Assembly (NCBI GenBank): GCA_037952775.1
Contig: JBANAY010000004.1
Coordinates: forward strand, 12,400,001-12,464,000
DNA length: 64,000 nt
Direction of reading: 5' to 3'
DNA from: Clonostachys chloroleuca
Taxonomy: Eukaryota; Ascomycota; Sordariomycetes; Hypocreales; Bionectriaceae
The position numbers and the translations under genes are program-made. The notes under the pieces were generated by a model. The model was not told where the DNA came from, searched no databases, and worked only from the letters and a program-made list of their open reading frames with translations. Positions 1 to 10,550 of this stretch are shown here, piece by piece (position 1 is the stretch's first letter; each line of letters starts with the position of its first letter).

Positions 1-468
1 TGAAACAGCTCGCCGAAATCATCAACGAATTTTTTGACGCCATGAACTTCAAAGCTCTGGTAAGATAACCGCACCGTGTAATCTCTAAGAATCTGCTGAG
101 ACTGACACCATACATAGGGAGCCGTCTCTGTAGTTGTGCTTTTGACCATCTTCGCCAACAACGCAGCATACAGCCGGGCCGTCGCAAGCAAGCCGGCCCA
201 TCCCACTACGAAAGAATCACAAACCCCAAACCCACATCCTTCAATGGTTCCTGATAGTACGCCTGGGGTTATGTGGGTTCCAGTACAGACACCAAGTTCA
301 CGCCGCCACGCATTGTTGGAAGAAGAAACGGACACTGATAGCTCACCACCGAAAGCACAACAGTTTCTCCTTCAGGCCCACACGCCGTCGAGTAACAGGG
401 TCTTCGGAAAACGCGGGCGGTCAGTCAGCCCGATCAAGTACGGGCGAAGTCCAAGTAAAGGGTACTAG
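1..468 (+). CDS. 3' end of Brr6/Brl1-like nuclear envelope membrane protein (partial)
   Basis: The window opens inside a gene. Codons from base 3 encode a segment ending KQLAEIINEFFDAMNFKAL. A GT-AG intron follows (60-117), and the frame resumes at 118 to a TAG stop at 466-468. Right after the splice is a hydrophobic stretch (about residues GAVSVVVLLTIFA), which would be a C-terminal membrane helix, then a Ser/Pro/Arg-rich tail ending RSPSKGY. The pattern of an AEIIN-F motif, a helix and a basic tail resembles the C-terminal part of Brr6/Brl1 proteins, which act in the nuclear envelope during nuclear pore assembly and lipid homeostasis. This assignment is from memory of the family. The diagnostic paired-cysteine lumenal domain would lie upstream, outside the window. 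The frame and splice are clear; the family name is moderately supported. Confidence 0.6.
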
Positions 469-934
469 GACGACCTTGGCACATTCATTATATATATTCT
501 CCTTTGTTTTTTTGGAAAACATTTGATTTGTAAGCATAGCAGACCCTTGGGATTCATGGGTAGGACGGCGTATATATTCGCGAATGCATATTGGGCGTTG
601 GGATGATGCATCCGATGAGTGGTGTGTAATTTGCGACTTTGCGAATTGGAGGGAAGACTGTAGGAATACAAAAGGCACAAACCAGAGCCGAAAAAAATAG
701 GAACGGAAAATGTCTCAGCTTTTCATATTATTCTCAGCGAGTCAGTGCTTTGTAGTGTACTCAGCTACAGCACTCTTGAGTCAATAGCTCACACCAGCTC
801 GCCTTGTAGTGGTCGCTTCAAACTCATGATAGCACAAGCTCCCATGTAAATACCGATACAGTTGATATAATCACTTGATCCCAAGTTTAATACCCATTAG
901 GCGTACGACCTTTACAACTATTCCCAACGTGCAT
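469..934. other. Convergent intergenic region / 3' UTRs
   Basis: This interval lies between two genes whose 3' ends face each other. It is AT-rich near 480-530 and presumably holds both polyadenylation regions. I see no gene or RNA in it. Confidence 0.6.
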
Positions 935-3748
935 TCAGGCCGTGTTGCCGCTCTTCTTCTCCAGCGCCTCAACCCGTTCATCGATCTTCTTAAATGACCA
1001 GCTCTCAAAAGCGGGAGGGTACACAAATGGGCGGAGGTCGAACCGGTGGTCATCAGGGCTGTAGGACTCACCTACCTAATGTCAGCTCAGGATCTGCCTG
1101 TTAGGGAGGGCATCTTACTATGGTATGCGGGAGTTGCGACTGTCTGCTTATGTCGATTGATCTGGAAACAGAGATGCATCAGCACGACAATGGTTCACGC
1201 TCAGCCGGGAGATTCTAAATACCGCGTAAAAGTGGAAGAACCTCTTGACCTGGTTCAGTTTGTTAGCATAGTATCCTCTATGTAGTTGAGAAGACTGGCG
1301 TCTTACCTTATCGGCAACTTCTCGCGGTGTCATGCCCTCCTTCGTCCATTCACTCAGTAGGCGGAGGAAACAACCATAGGGGCCGAGCTTGTTGACCTTT
1401 CGGAGCTGACCAAATCTAGACAGCTCCTTATAGGTGAAGCCCATGTCCGCCTCATCGGATTGAACCTACGTATAAGAGTGAGTTCCCAGTTTTGAGCACT
1501 GTCATTAGAGGAGAACTGACATAGTCTGCCGTGATCGGCTCAAGCTCAGCTGTAGGGACAGCGTCGATGAAATCCTGGAGAACAGGCATGTTGAAGTTCT
1601 TGACCGACCAGGTGATAAATCTTACGAGATCGACCTTACTGATCGAGCCGATAGGGTTGATGTCGGCAGAGGAACCTAGTGTGGTTAGTTCGACATAAAA
1701 CTAAGGGTTGCACTTTCCAAGGAACCTAGTTATGCGAAGACATACAGTCATACTTGGTTAGATCTATGTGCGATGTTAGACCAATTTTGAGCCGCTTGGG
1801 GAGGGCTTACTCACATCCGCGCAAGCACTCGTCCACGTTGGAGCTTCCGAGAACCAGCAGAGAACCGCCCCCTGGTCGCTCTCTGACCTCACATAGTTGT
1901 TGGGCGAAGTAATACGTGAGAACCTGTTATTCTTGCTGTTAGGAGGGGGTTTTCCTGGCCGCATAATGGAAACGCATACCATTCGTGATCTAGCCTGAAT
2001 GTTCTGGAGAGCCAGGTTTTGCGTGTTCGATCCCCCATGAACTATCGGTCCCTAATAAGCAAACGGCCCCTATAATCGAACCCGATGGCATCAGAAAACA
2101 CAAGTGTCTGTACTGACCTTTGAACTTGGGAGTGAAACCAGTGGCTTGGGTGAGAATGTCCCTCGCCGACTGGAACATGGTGTCGATGTCCACATCTTGG
2201 TGGTATGCCCCAATGTGTGCGGCCAGATCATGAGCCCTCTGCCGGGTTTCCTTACTGCTCTGGGCTTCCATTCCCAAATATACCGTGTGCAAGATCTGGT
2301 TGCAGAGCGCCTCAGCCGTCTCAGGCAATTCGGACGAGTACACAGCAATGCGCTTCATATCGGCGATAACCTGCTGGTTGCCTTGCTTTACGGCGGCAAC
2401 AGCGAGTCTACACATGGAGTAGACAATTGTTGCAGTCGCGCAGCTGTCTATACCACCGCTCAAAGCTAGTTGGAATCCTGCGGCTCTGGACCTGCGGAGG
2501 TAGTCCCATAACCAACAAGCGGGACCGAGGGCGATTTCTTCTTCAGGGAGATGATACCGCGGCGGGCGTGGGGGTGTCGGCTCCCATAGCAAACTGTCTC
2601 CAATGCTGCTCAAGTTGAAATCAACCTCGATTCGCTGATACTCTTGAGCTTGGACGGCTTGTTGGCCGCGTGACGGGGAGCATCGGGCAGCTCTGACGTC
2701 CTCAAGGTCTACTGTGGCAACAATGACCTCGACTTCATTTAGCCTGCAGGCGATTAGCCATGGTTTTCTTCACTTCCAAAAGTACAGAGAGGCCAGCTGC
2801 AGATGATCTTACGAGAATTGGGACGACTGCGCAACTAGTTTCCCGTTGACAAAGATCATGGCGCAGCCATCATAGTATAGTCTGTCACCATCACACTGGA
2901 ACCCGAAGTCAGTTCATGCTCCAAAACCAATGAAGTTTCACCAAAGAACAAATATTCCTGTATATCAGACATCTTAGGAAGCGGGTATCATACACCTATC
3001 TGGTTGGAATAAAGGTAGACGCCTCCGTTCTTGCGAGTAGCCTCTGAAATCAGCGCAATGCGCTCGTCCAACTTGCGAAGAGAGTGGTGGCTACCGCTGC
3101 TGTTTGTGAAGATCTCGACACCATTGAGGCCCCTGAAGCTTGGTCAGCTGTGTAACAGCAAGTGCCGGCTGATACTCCCACTTACATTTCGATGTGAGGG
3201 CTGTTTGGCGTAAAGAGCTCCTCGCAGGTCTCGGCAGCTAGACAAGTATCGATGGTAGAAAGGACCACATCGCCAATAGGGACCTGGCGACAGCCTTGGT
3301 GCTCCTGGATCCGAGGTGGGAGAAAGTACTGCTCAACGTACCGCGGTCTCTTCCACGGCGTGAAGAAGCGCATCTCGCGGAAATTCCCATCGTTGGCAAG
3401 ATATAGTTTTGGTCGAAAGCAGAGGATCTTCCCGTTAAGAATGATAGCGCGCGCATTATACGTGCAGTTGCGATGAAGAAGAGGAAGGCCTACATCAATT
3501 ATAATGCCGTGGAGAGACTCGTCAGTCAGGATAGAGTAAAGTGAGTCCCACGAGTTTTCGTACACCTCATTCTCGAGGAAGTGGTCCAAACATCCGTATC
3601 CCGTGATCTCGAGCTCGGGGCCGACTCGTAGAGTTGCACCTTCTTTCTTGGCCTCGTGAATACTCTGTTTGATCCTGCGGAGATTGTTCTCAAAGTCAAG
3701 AGCCCACTGGTTGAGCGCACATGTGGCAACCCGGACGAGATGTACCAT
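935..3748 (-). CDS. QNS1: Glutamine-dependent NAD(+) synthetase
   Basis: The enzyme amidates nicotinic acid adenine dinucleotide to NAD+ with ATP and glutamine, the last step of NAD synthesis. The N-terminal nitrilase-type glutaminase domain starts [15 protein letters not shown] and shows the triad glutamate ([11 protein letters not shown]), lysine (RPKLYL) and cysteine (AETCEELF). The synthetase half has the ATP-binding LSGGIDS loop, then [33 protein letters not shown] and a C terminus near [14 protein letters not shown] reconstructed eleven exons; every junction restores family sequence. Examples are splices giving SNQ-IGCDGD, GYLTKYD-CSSAD, ITADY-VQSDE and FHFYA-INRH. One exon is only about 20 bp, giving YLTKYD. 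The start is the ATG at 3746-3748; a GTG two codons upstream is not used. The stop is at 935-937. No broken residues are seen, so the gene is probably functional and cytosolic. It is transcribed away from the next regulator, about 2 kb off. Confidence 0.95.
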
Positions 3749-5783
3749 GGTCACGAAAAAGAAGAGCGAGGGCGAGATGCAATGTGACGACTCTTCAGCT
3801 TCATTGATGAGAAGATAGGGTTATCTTAGGTATTTCTTACAAATACTGAGGCCAATAATAGGTGGTTATGTAAACCCATCACATGAGCCGCAAAACTCTC
3901 AGACAGGTACATTACAAGACAGAGTTTGTTGAACCCCATGAAAAATGTGCAGCCCCATAAAGTATATGCCTTGGATATCCCTTAATTACTGTGCATGCAG
4001 TTGCGAGAGTTTAATCGTGGTGAGCGCTATGTAAAATGGCTCACAAACTTCATGTTCCCTCCAAATTGTAGCTTATAAGTGGTAGATAGGTTCGAGTGTA
4101 CGAGATCGGGGGTTATGTGGGTATACTTCGAGAAAGGTGCACTGTCTTCGGGGAAACCCTTTGCTGTGTCACGACTTATTGCCTTGTTAAAACTTGAGAT
4201 AGCAAGCTCCACTTCAAGAGGCTTAACCATGTTGTGTACATCGCCCACCTACATGGTCCCATATGCGACAAATGTTTTCTACCATGGCAAGAAGGTTACC
4301 ATTGCAATGCTGGATATAACCTTCTCGCCCCTGGTCAGCAAAAACGGCCCGCTAGAAGTCTTCGGATTCCAGGCGCTGTGACTAAGCCGCATATGTCTTG
4401 AAGACCGGGTTCAGGACGGTCACGTTAACTGCGTGGCGTGGTACTTTGCTATAGCGCAACTCGTGTCGACTTACACACGGCTAATGAACAATGAAGTGCA
4501 CTGAGAGTAGTCTGGCGGAAACCCCGGGAAGTAAGAATTTTCAAGGCTGGCCACGTGTGCATTAGCAATATGGGGGGCTGTCTAGCACGAGTTTTCGCCA
4601 TCGTTTTTGAAGCCTGGTGCTGTAGATACCAGGCGTCCACTAGCACTTCCCACTACCTCTGTATGTACGTTAAGATCGGACAATTTCCATGCTGCACAGC
4701 TAGGGACAGCCAGTGCACTGAGCGCTGCTCGCTTAGGTTGGCTGCTGGCGACATACCCCAGGCTCTGGATCAGGCAAGAGCGGCGAGGGCGCTAATCTCA
4801 ACGTGTCGATCCTGTCGCCAGCCTATGACAGGAAACCAGGGCGCATGTCGACTAAGGCTAAAGCAGCAGCGTGTGGATTACCGCCAATCTGGTTTAGCTT
4901 CTGACGGCGACTTTCCGTCATCATCGGCAGGTCAATCATAATATTATGGGAGTTTGATATTAGCTGCTCTCCAGATCAGCCAATATCCATAGATGACATA
5001 ACAGCTTTCCCCACCACCGATCAAACCTGCTGCGAGGCAGCCTCCTGCAGCACATAACTTGCGACCGGCGCAAAGACAAACCCTGGAGCTGATAACGCGT
5101 CAAAATCCAGCAGCTTCCGCCAAGGGCTCGTTTAAGTCTCTCATTGACACCCACGAGGCCATCAACCAGTGGCCACTTCCCCGACAGCTTCCCCAGCTGG
5201 CTTTCGCATAACAGGCAACGCGATGCTTCAAGGGCTCTGTCCCCTGCTCAACTGATTCCCTCAGGTTCCGAGTTCTCAGATCATGTGCTGATCGAAAATA
5301 CACGATTTCCCGCCTGTACTGAGAATTTCCAACATCTCAAGGCTGGATTCGAGCCCCACGCCCCATTGCGACGACGTTTGGCGACACCACCCAACCCTAG
5401 CGACCTACTTGAACAAAGAATTCGCAACACCAACGACGACGACCATAAATTTTTCCTTTCTGGCCGCCATATGGGACTTCGCGTGATTGTCCCGACTCCG
5501 GCGTTCGAGCCCCCTCAATCCCCTCAAGCTTCTCCACCAACTTGCCTCTTCCTTCCGAATTCAATATCAACCAAATCAACGCGCGGACGCGCCCCTATCA
5601 TAGCATGCAATTTCAAATTTGCAGGCACGCCCATGGACCGGAAACACGCTCCATCATTCTCTGAATCCGATCCTATACTCGAGATACTCGAGAAGCCACA
5701 TCTGTCAAACCAGGGTCCGTCTCACGAGCCAGCCTCCACAAGGCGGAGTTATCAGTCATTGTCTCGCCAGTGTATGCATCGCT
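3749..5783. other. Divergent intergenic region between NAD synthetase and a Zn2Cys6 regulator
   Basis: About 2 kb with only short open frames, none with a recognisable product or a convincing ATG and splice structure. It must hold both promoters. Open frames near 5144-5800 use the same strand as the regulator but a different frame from its ATG, so I treat that stretch as leader sequence. Confidence 0.5.
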
Positions 5784-8509
5784 ATGGAAGACGACTCTAG
5801 TATCAGTGGCCAAACCCCTTCGGCTACGAACCAATCTAACACCGGGAATACTCCTCAAGGCGGTACATCAACATCGCAGTCGGGCGCTTCGGGTACGCCG
5901 TCTCAACGTATACCTACACCGGGGCCATCACAACCCCCTTCAAACACGGCCTCCCTCCCACCTGGTCCGGGAAACTCCAAACGCCGCCGAGGACTTGGGA
6001 TTGTGACGCCAAATGCATGTACAGAATGCCGCAAAAAGCGGGCAAAGGTTAGTGGAAATCAAGAACCCCTTAACCATGGCCTCAGCAGCTTCAATCTACG
6101 AGTGATTTAATGGGCCCATGTATTGAATTACTGTCTCTAACAACCCTTTCCCACATAGTGTGATGGTCAAAAACCATGTGGTCGCTGCAAATCCCAAAAA
6201 GATGTTGAATGTGTTTATGAGATTCCTGTGCGACAATCGAAAGAAACTCTCCGCACCGAGATTGAGTCTTTGCGCATTCGCCAACGCTCCAGCGACCTTG
6301 TCTTGGCCGCTCTTGTGAGGTCAGATACATGGGAAGAAGTTTTGAATCGCTTACGAAATGGCCAAACTATTGAGAATATATCTCACTGGCTTGGAAATGC
6401 AGTCCCCTCCGAAGGCAACACAGTGCCCATCTTTCAGGGTCGACATGGAGAAAGTTCAGGTCAAAATATGACGGCCTTGGCGGACTTCAGCGGTGCAGCT
6501 TCCAGCAGTCATTCCCGTATGGCTCTTGATATTGGCCCAGCAGCAGCTCAGGTGCCAGGTCTACAGCAAACTCCACCATGGAACTTCTCAGGACAGAGTC
6601 AAGCCGAGTCAAGCCGAAGCGGGTCAGATGCCATGAACTGGATTCCCGACGCACGCCGAGGGGGCTTTCAAGGGGAATCTCTGCAAGGTGAACTAATGGG
6701 TACCGGACTGCCACGATTTCGTGGCCTTGAGCAGATTCTCTCTCCACTGAATGAGCCTGGTATGGAACCTCCAGCAGGGACCTGGACTGGCATAACGGGC
6801 GACATAAACTTGGTTCAACATCTCCTAGCGCTCTATTTTTGCTGGGAATATCCCACCTTCGCGTCGCTGAGTAAAGAGCATTTTCTTCGGGATTTCCAAG
6901 ATGGGCGTCATCGGTACTGCTCGCCTATCTTAGTCAATGCGCTTCTAGCCCTCGGCTGCCGTTTTTCGACTCAACCCAAGACACGAGCGAATCCAAATGA
7001 CCCTTATTCATCTGGCGATCATTTCTTCAAAGAGTCTCAGCGACTATTCACTCAAGAAACTGATCACCATTCTCTTACTACTATCCAAGCATTGGGGATA
7101 ATGTCCATCAGGGAAGCGAGCTGTGGTCGCGATTCGGAGAGTTGGTATTTTGCAGGTCAGAGTATACGGCTCGCCATTGAGATGGGTCTGCATAGAATAC
7201 ATGATGGGGGTGATGAGGACGAGCTTGCTGTTCAGTCAGCTACATTTTGGGGCGCTTTTGCCCTCGATCAGTAGGTTTCCTTGTCTGTTCACTTCACCGT
7301 TCAACTTACCATCACTTGATGGCAGTCAAGACACCGCTTCTAACTGTTTGATTCCAGCGCATGGTCTCTGGCAACTGGCTCGTTACCACAATGCTCTTCC
7401 TTTCCACATCTACCCCCAAAGCCTGCTATCATCGACGACATCGAAGCTTCCTTTTGGGTACCGTACACCGATAACGGTACGTGTCAGCGATCATACTACA
7501 ATAGCCCTATCCGAACTGAGAACCGAACTGATTCTTTTCCTGAAGGCGCCCCACTCCAGCGGTCGTGTGAACAGCCATCCAATGTTCGATCAGTATACAA
7601 ATGCTTCTGTGAGCTTAGCGAGCTAGTACACCGCTCACTTTACGTTCTTCACTCCCCTGGGAAGCCATTGACTGCCAGAGAGCTGTTGGCCATTTACACC
7701 CAATATCTCAATTGGTATGATCGAATACCAGAAGTGCTACGGCTGGGGCACAACTTCACTCCAGCTGTGCTTTTCGCCCAGTCAGTGTCCTAACACCAAG
7801 TTGATGAATCCTCGGCTAACATTTCTCAAGCATGTATTATCATTTTGCAATCTTGCTGTTATTCCGGCCCCTAATCAAACTAAAAATATTGGGGTCCAAG
7901 GTAACTCCTCGGGACGTTTGTTGCCAGGCAGCAGACGCAATACAGGGTCTCCTTAAGTCTTACTCGCAACTCTACACATTGCGAAGGACTCCATCCTTTG
8001 TACCATATTTCGTCCTCACCTCCGCGATCATGCATCTCGCTATCGGATCAACGTCCAACGATGTGGGCTCTCCCGCGAGTAATCTGCAAAATACAGTCAA
8101 GCTAGACCCAAGGGTATCTGAATCTCTCAGCCAAGGAATCGCTGATTTAACTGAAATGGCCCCTTGTCACCATTTCGCCGAGCAAGCCCTCAATATTCTA
8201 CGGTATCTCGCCAAGAAATGGAATATTGACGTGAGCATTAACGGCGATAAAGTGCCACCAGAGGACTATGACAGGCTGGTACAGCCATACACGAGTAGCC
8301 TCAATTTCTTTGCACCGAATATCCGAGAGGAAGACTTCATTTGCAACTGGAGCTCGTTCCGAGACTTGGCGAATACTGTGCACCCACCCTCAACCTCCCA
8401 AGCGGCCGAGACAATGGAAAATCCTCTATTCTGGCCCTTCCCTATGCAAGGCCGACCCATCTTGCCATCCGGAGAAGAACTCGAGCAGGCAGGATTTGCG
8501 CTGCTATGA
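5784..8509 (+). CDS. Zn(II)2Cys6 fungal transcription factor with fungal-specific TF domain
   Basis: Five exons: 5784-6047, 6159-7270, 7358-7476, 7546-7780 and 7831-8509. They join to 802 residues in one frame. The zinc cluster spans intron 1: ACTECRKKRAK then CDGQKPCGRCKSQKDVEC, giving C-X2-C-X6-C-X5-C-X2-C-X6-C near residues 80-107. A short coiled-coil-like segment follows (SKETLRTEIESLR). The middle of the protein is the fungal TF domain (Fungal_trans), with LALYFCWEYPTFASLSK, the conserved SWYFAGQSIRLAIEMGLHR and WGAFALDHAWSLATG. The N terminus before the cluster is Ser/Thr/Pro/Gly-rich. The start is the only in-frame ATG, 5784, after a long leader. The layout resembles regulators often annotated as NirA/NIT-4-like, but the cluster sequence is not diagnostic, so I assign no target pathway. 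It is expected to act in the nucleus as a DNA-binding regulator. Confidence 0.9.
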
Positions 8510-9326
8510 AGGAGCCAATTCGACAACACGACTCCTGCATGAACCTCATAGACCTAAAGGTCACTGTACTCTTTCTCACTGAGGTAAACGATGTTGGATA
8601 ATCCGCAACAATTTTGATATTATTTATGAACATATATATAGGTGCGGATATGCACGGGGGTTGAGGGACAACTAAGCAGCCAACTGTATAATAAAGGGCA
8701 AGCCCCACAAGATATTCTGTTTAGGTACTCTGAAATAAAAAAGACATCCCAGAATTATTTTGGTTGACTCGAACTCTGCATCTTTCCTCGCCGCCTCTCC
8801 GATGGGTCTATCTGGTCTTCCTTTTTCTGTGAATGTTTGAATAAAGGCTACTGTTGTCCTAGCGGTTCAGCCATATGGATGTTGAACATCATGCACATGT
8901 GAGATATATGCTACAACCACAACCACAACCACACACGCAAATGTTATCATGTCTAAAAGATCAAACAAATACAAGTAACATACCCGAGAAAACAAAGAAG
9001 GGAAGTAGAAAGAGAAAAAGTTATTACTCGAACGCACCAGGGGCTATTGGTTAAGCTCTCTGGCTTTAGGGTAGGTAATTATGCGGGGACATTATGCCTC
9101 GGCTCTTCTCGATAGGTCATTTCTCGTCATCAATGCCAGCCCGGGATAGTGCGTTCCCATAAACTCAACACAGATTCTTGTCGCGTCGCCCAATAGCTCT
9201 GTTTCGCCACTACCTGTATCGATCAAAGGGTTGATACTGGCGGAATAAGGTGTGGCTATGCCATAGCGGCCGAACGACGTAGCCGCCCGTCGCCTCTACA
9301 TCATACGCGCCCTCATCTCCGTCATC
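8510..9326. other. Intergenic region upstream of PEX16
   Basis: About 0.8 kb between two genes on the same strand. It holds the 3' UTR of the regulator, a short ACAACC repeat at 8913-8930 and the PEX16 promoter. No gene is seen. Confidence 0.5.
8913..8930 (+). repeat. Short ACAACC tandem repeat
   Basis: Three perfect copies of the hexamer ACAACC lie in the intergenic region upstream of PEX16. It is a minor low-complexity tract with no evident function. Confidence 0.7.
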
Positions 9327-10550
9327 ATGTCACCTTCGCATTTGCACACAGCCGGCCCAAAGCCATCGCGCCCGTCGCTTGGCCAGATTCTCTCTCTGCC
9401 GCCGCAATGGCTGAATATGTACGAGGAGTTCATCACAAAGAATGCGGGCCAAGTGTCGCAGATCGAGAGCGCGTTGCGCAGCTTGACGTACATCATCCCT
9501 GGTTCGTACTCATCAACGACTCCTCAAGTGAAATCCATCAAACTGACCGGTTTATGCCATGCAGGCCGTTTTCGCGATGCCGAGATTGCGTCAGAATCTA
9601 TACACTCAGGCGTCCAGCTGCTGTCGCTGTACCATGACAACCTCCTGACGCGTGCCGTCTCCCGTCTGCCGGTGCCACCGATCCCATCGGCACATGCCCG
9701 CTACACCCGGTTCTGGAGTTCAAAGAGCAAAATCTATCGGAGAGTCGCCATGCTTTTACAAATGGTCATATACACTGAGCTGCTTTGCGAGATGGCGGCG
9801 AAGCGGCGCGGGGGCGAGCGGAGACGATGGAACGTGATCGTTCTGCTGGAAGCTATCAAGGCCATCTGCCGCCTGCTGCTGCTACGGATCACGCGGTCGC
9901 GGCCGCTGGTGACCCCTGTACTCCCTGAGCGAGAGCCTATCCCTCAGGATCTGATGGAGGACGAGGAGTCTGAGGAGGAGGCCTCGAAGAGCGAAAGTGA
10001 GCTGATGGACCAGCTGTCCCTCAACGGCAAATCTCACCTATTGAAGCCGGCTCACGAGAGAGAGTGGGCGATGCCCCGAACCGGCCTTAGCATGCCCTCC
10101 CTACCAAACTCAAGTGATATCAGCTCTTACCTTATGGGGCGAGTCCTGACAGCGGAGGACATCAAGCCGGCGAGCAAGCTTCTCAACCAGCTGCAGGGAA
10201 GCAGCCAGGCCGCCGAGTACCTGTACATCTTGGCCCCCCTAGTCTACGCGTCGGTTCTGGCCCGCAGTAAGAACAAGCGGTCATGGACACCCTGGCTGGT
10301 CGGACTGGCTGTCGAGTGTGCGGCACGACAGCTGCGTGACCGAAGCCTCCGGACAGCCTCCCTGGAGCGCGACGAATGGAACAAGAGAGGCTGGGGCATG
10401 GCTTGGTGGCTGATGCGCGGCGCCTTCTACGAGAACGTCACCAAGGGCGCTGTACATGGTGTGACTAAGAGGATGCCGGGCTTCATTGCGGGCATTCTCG
10501 AGGACTACGAGTACCTCTGGGAGAACTATTACTTTAGCACGAGCGCTTAG
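9327..10550 (+). CDS. PEX16: Peroxisomal membrane protein PEX16
   Basis: PEX16 is an integral peroxisomal membrane protein that helps recruit other membrane peroxins in peroxisome biogenesis. The N terminus contains the family signature LPPQWLNMYEEFITKNAGQ, followed by SLTYIIPGRFRDAEIASES and GVQLLSLYHDNLL. The C-terminal half has YLYILAPLVYASVLAR and DYEYLWENYYFS. One intron at 9502-9564 (GTTCGT...ATGCAG, 63 nt) interrupts the codon for Gly in IIPG-RFRDAE. Because its length is a multiple of three and it has no stop, retention would add 21 residues, which many gene callers would miss. The spliced protein is 386 residues, close to fungal orthologues. An acidic Glu/Ser-rich insert (about residues 190-205) is likely a flexible loop. 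The ATG at 9327 has an adenine at -3 (ATC ATG). Confidence 0.93.
   Translation: MSPSHLHTAGPKPSRPSLGQILSLPPQWLNMYEEFITKNAGQVSQIESALRSLTYIIPGSYSSTTPQVKSIKLTGLCHAGRFRDAEIASESIHSGVQLLSLYHDNLLTRAVSRLPVPPIPSAHARYTRFWSSKSKIYRRVAMLLQMVIYTELLCEMAAKRRGGERRRWNVIVLLEAIKAICRLLLLRITRSRPLVTPVLPEREPIPQDLMEDEESEEEASKSESELMDQLSLNGKSHLLKPAHEREWAMPRTGLSMPSLPNSSDISSYLMGRVLTAEDIKPASKLLNQLQGSSQAAEYLYILAPLVYASVLARSKNKRSWTPWLVGLAVECAARQLRDRSLRTASLERDEWNKRGWGMAWWLMRGAFYENVTKGAVHGVTKRMPGFIAGILEDYEYLWENYYFSTSA

Noticed and set aside
5144..5800. 218-codon plus-strand frame upstream of the first Zn2Cys6 gene
   Set aside because: It is out of frame with the zinc-cluster ATG at 5784 and has Pro/Ser/Arg composition typical of leader sequence.
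5784..10550. Idea that the regulator and PEX16 form a functional pair or cluster
   Set aside because: They are merely neighbours on one strand, 0.8 kb apart. PEX16 is a conserved housekeeping gene and nothing ties the regulator to peroxisomes.
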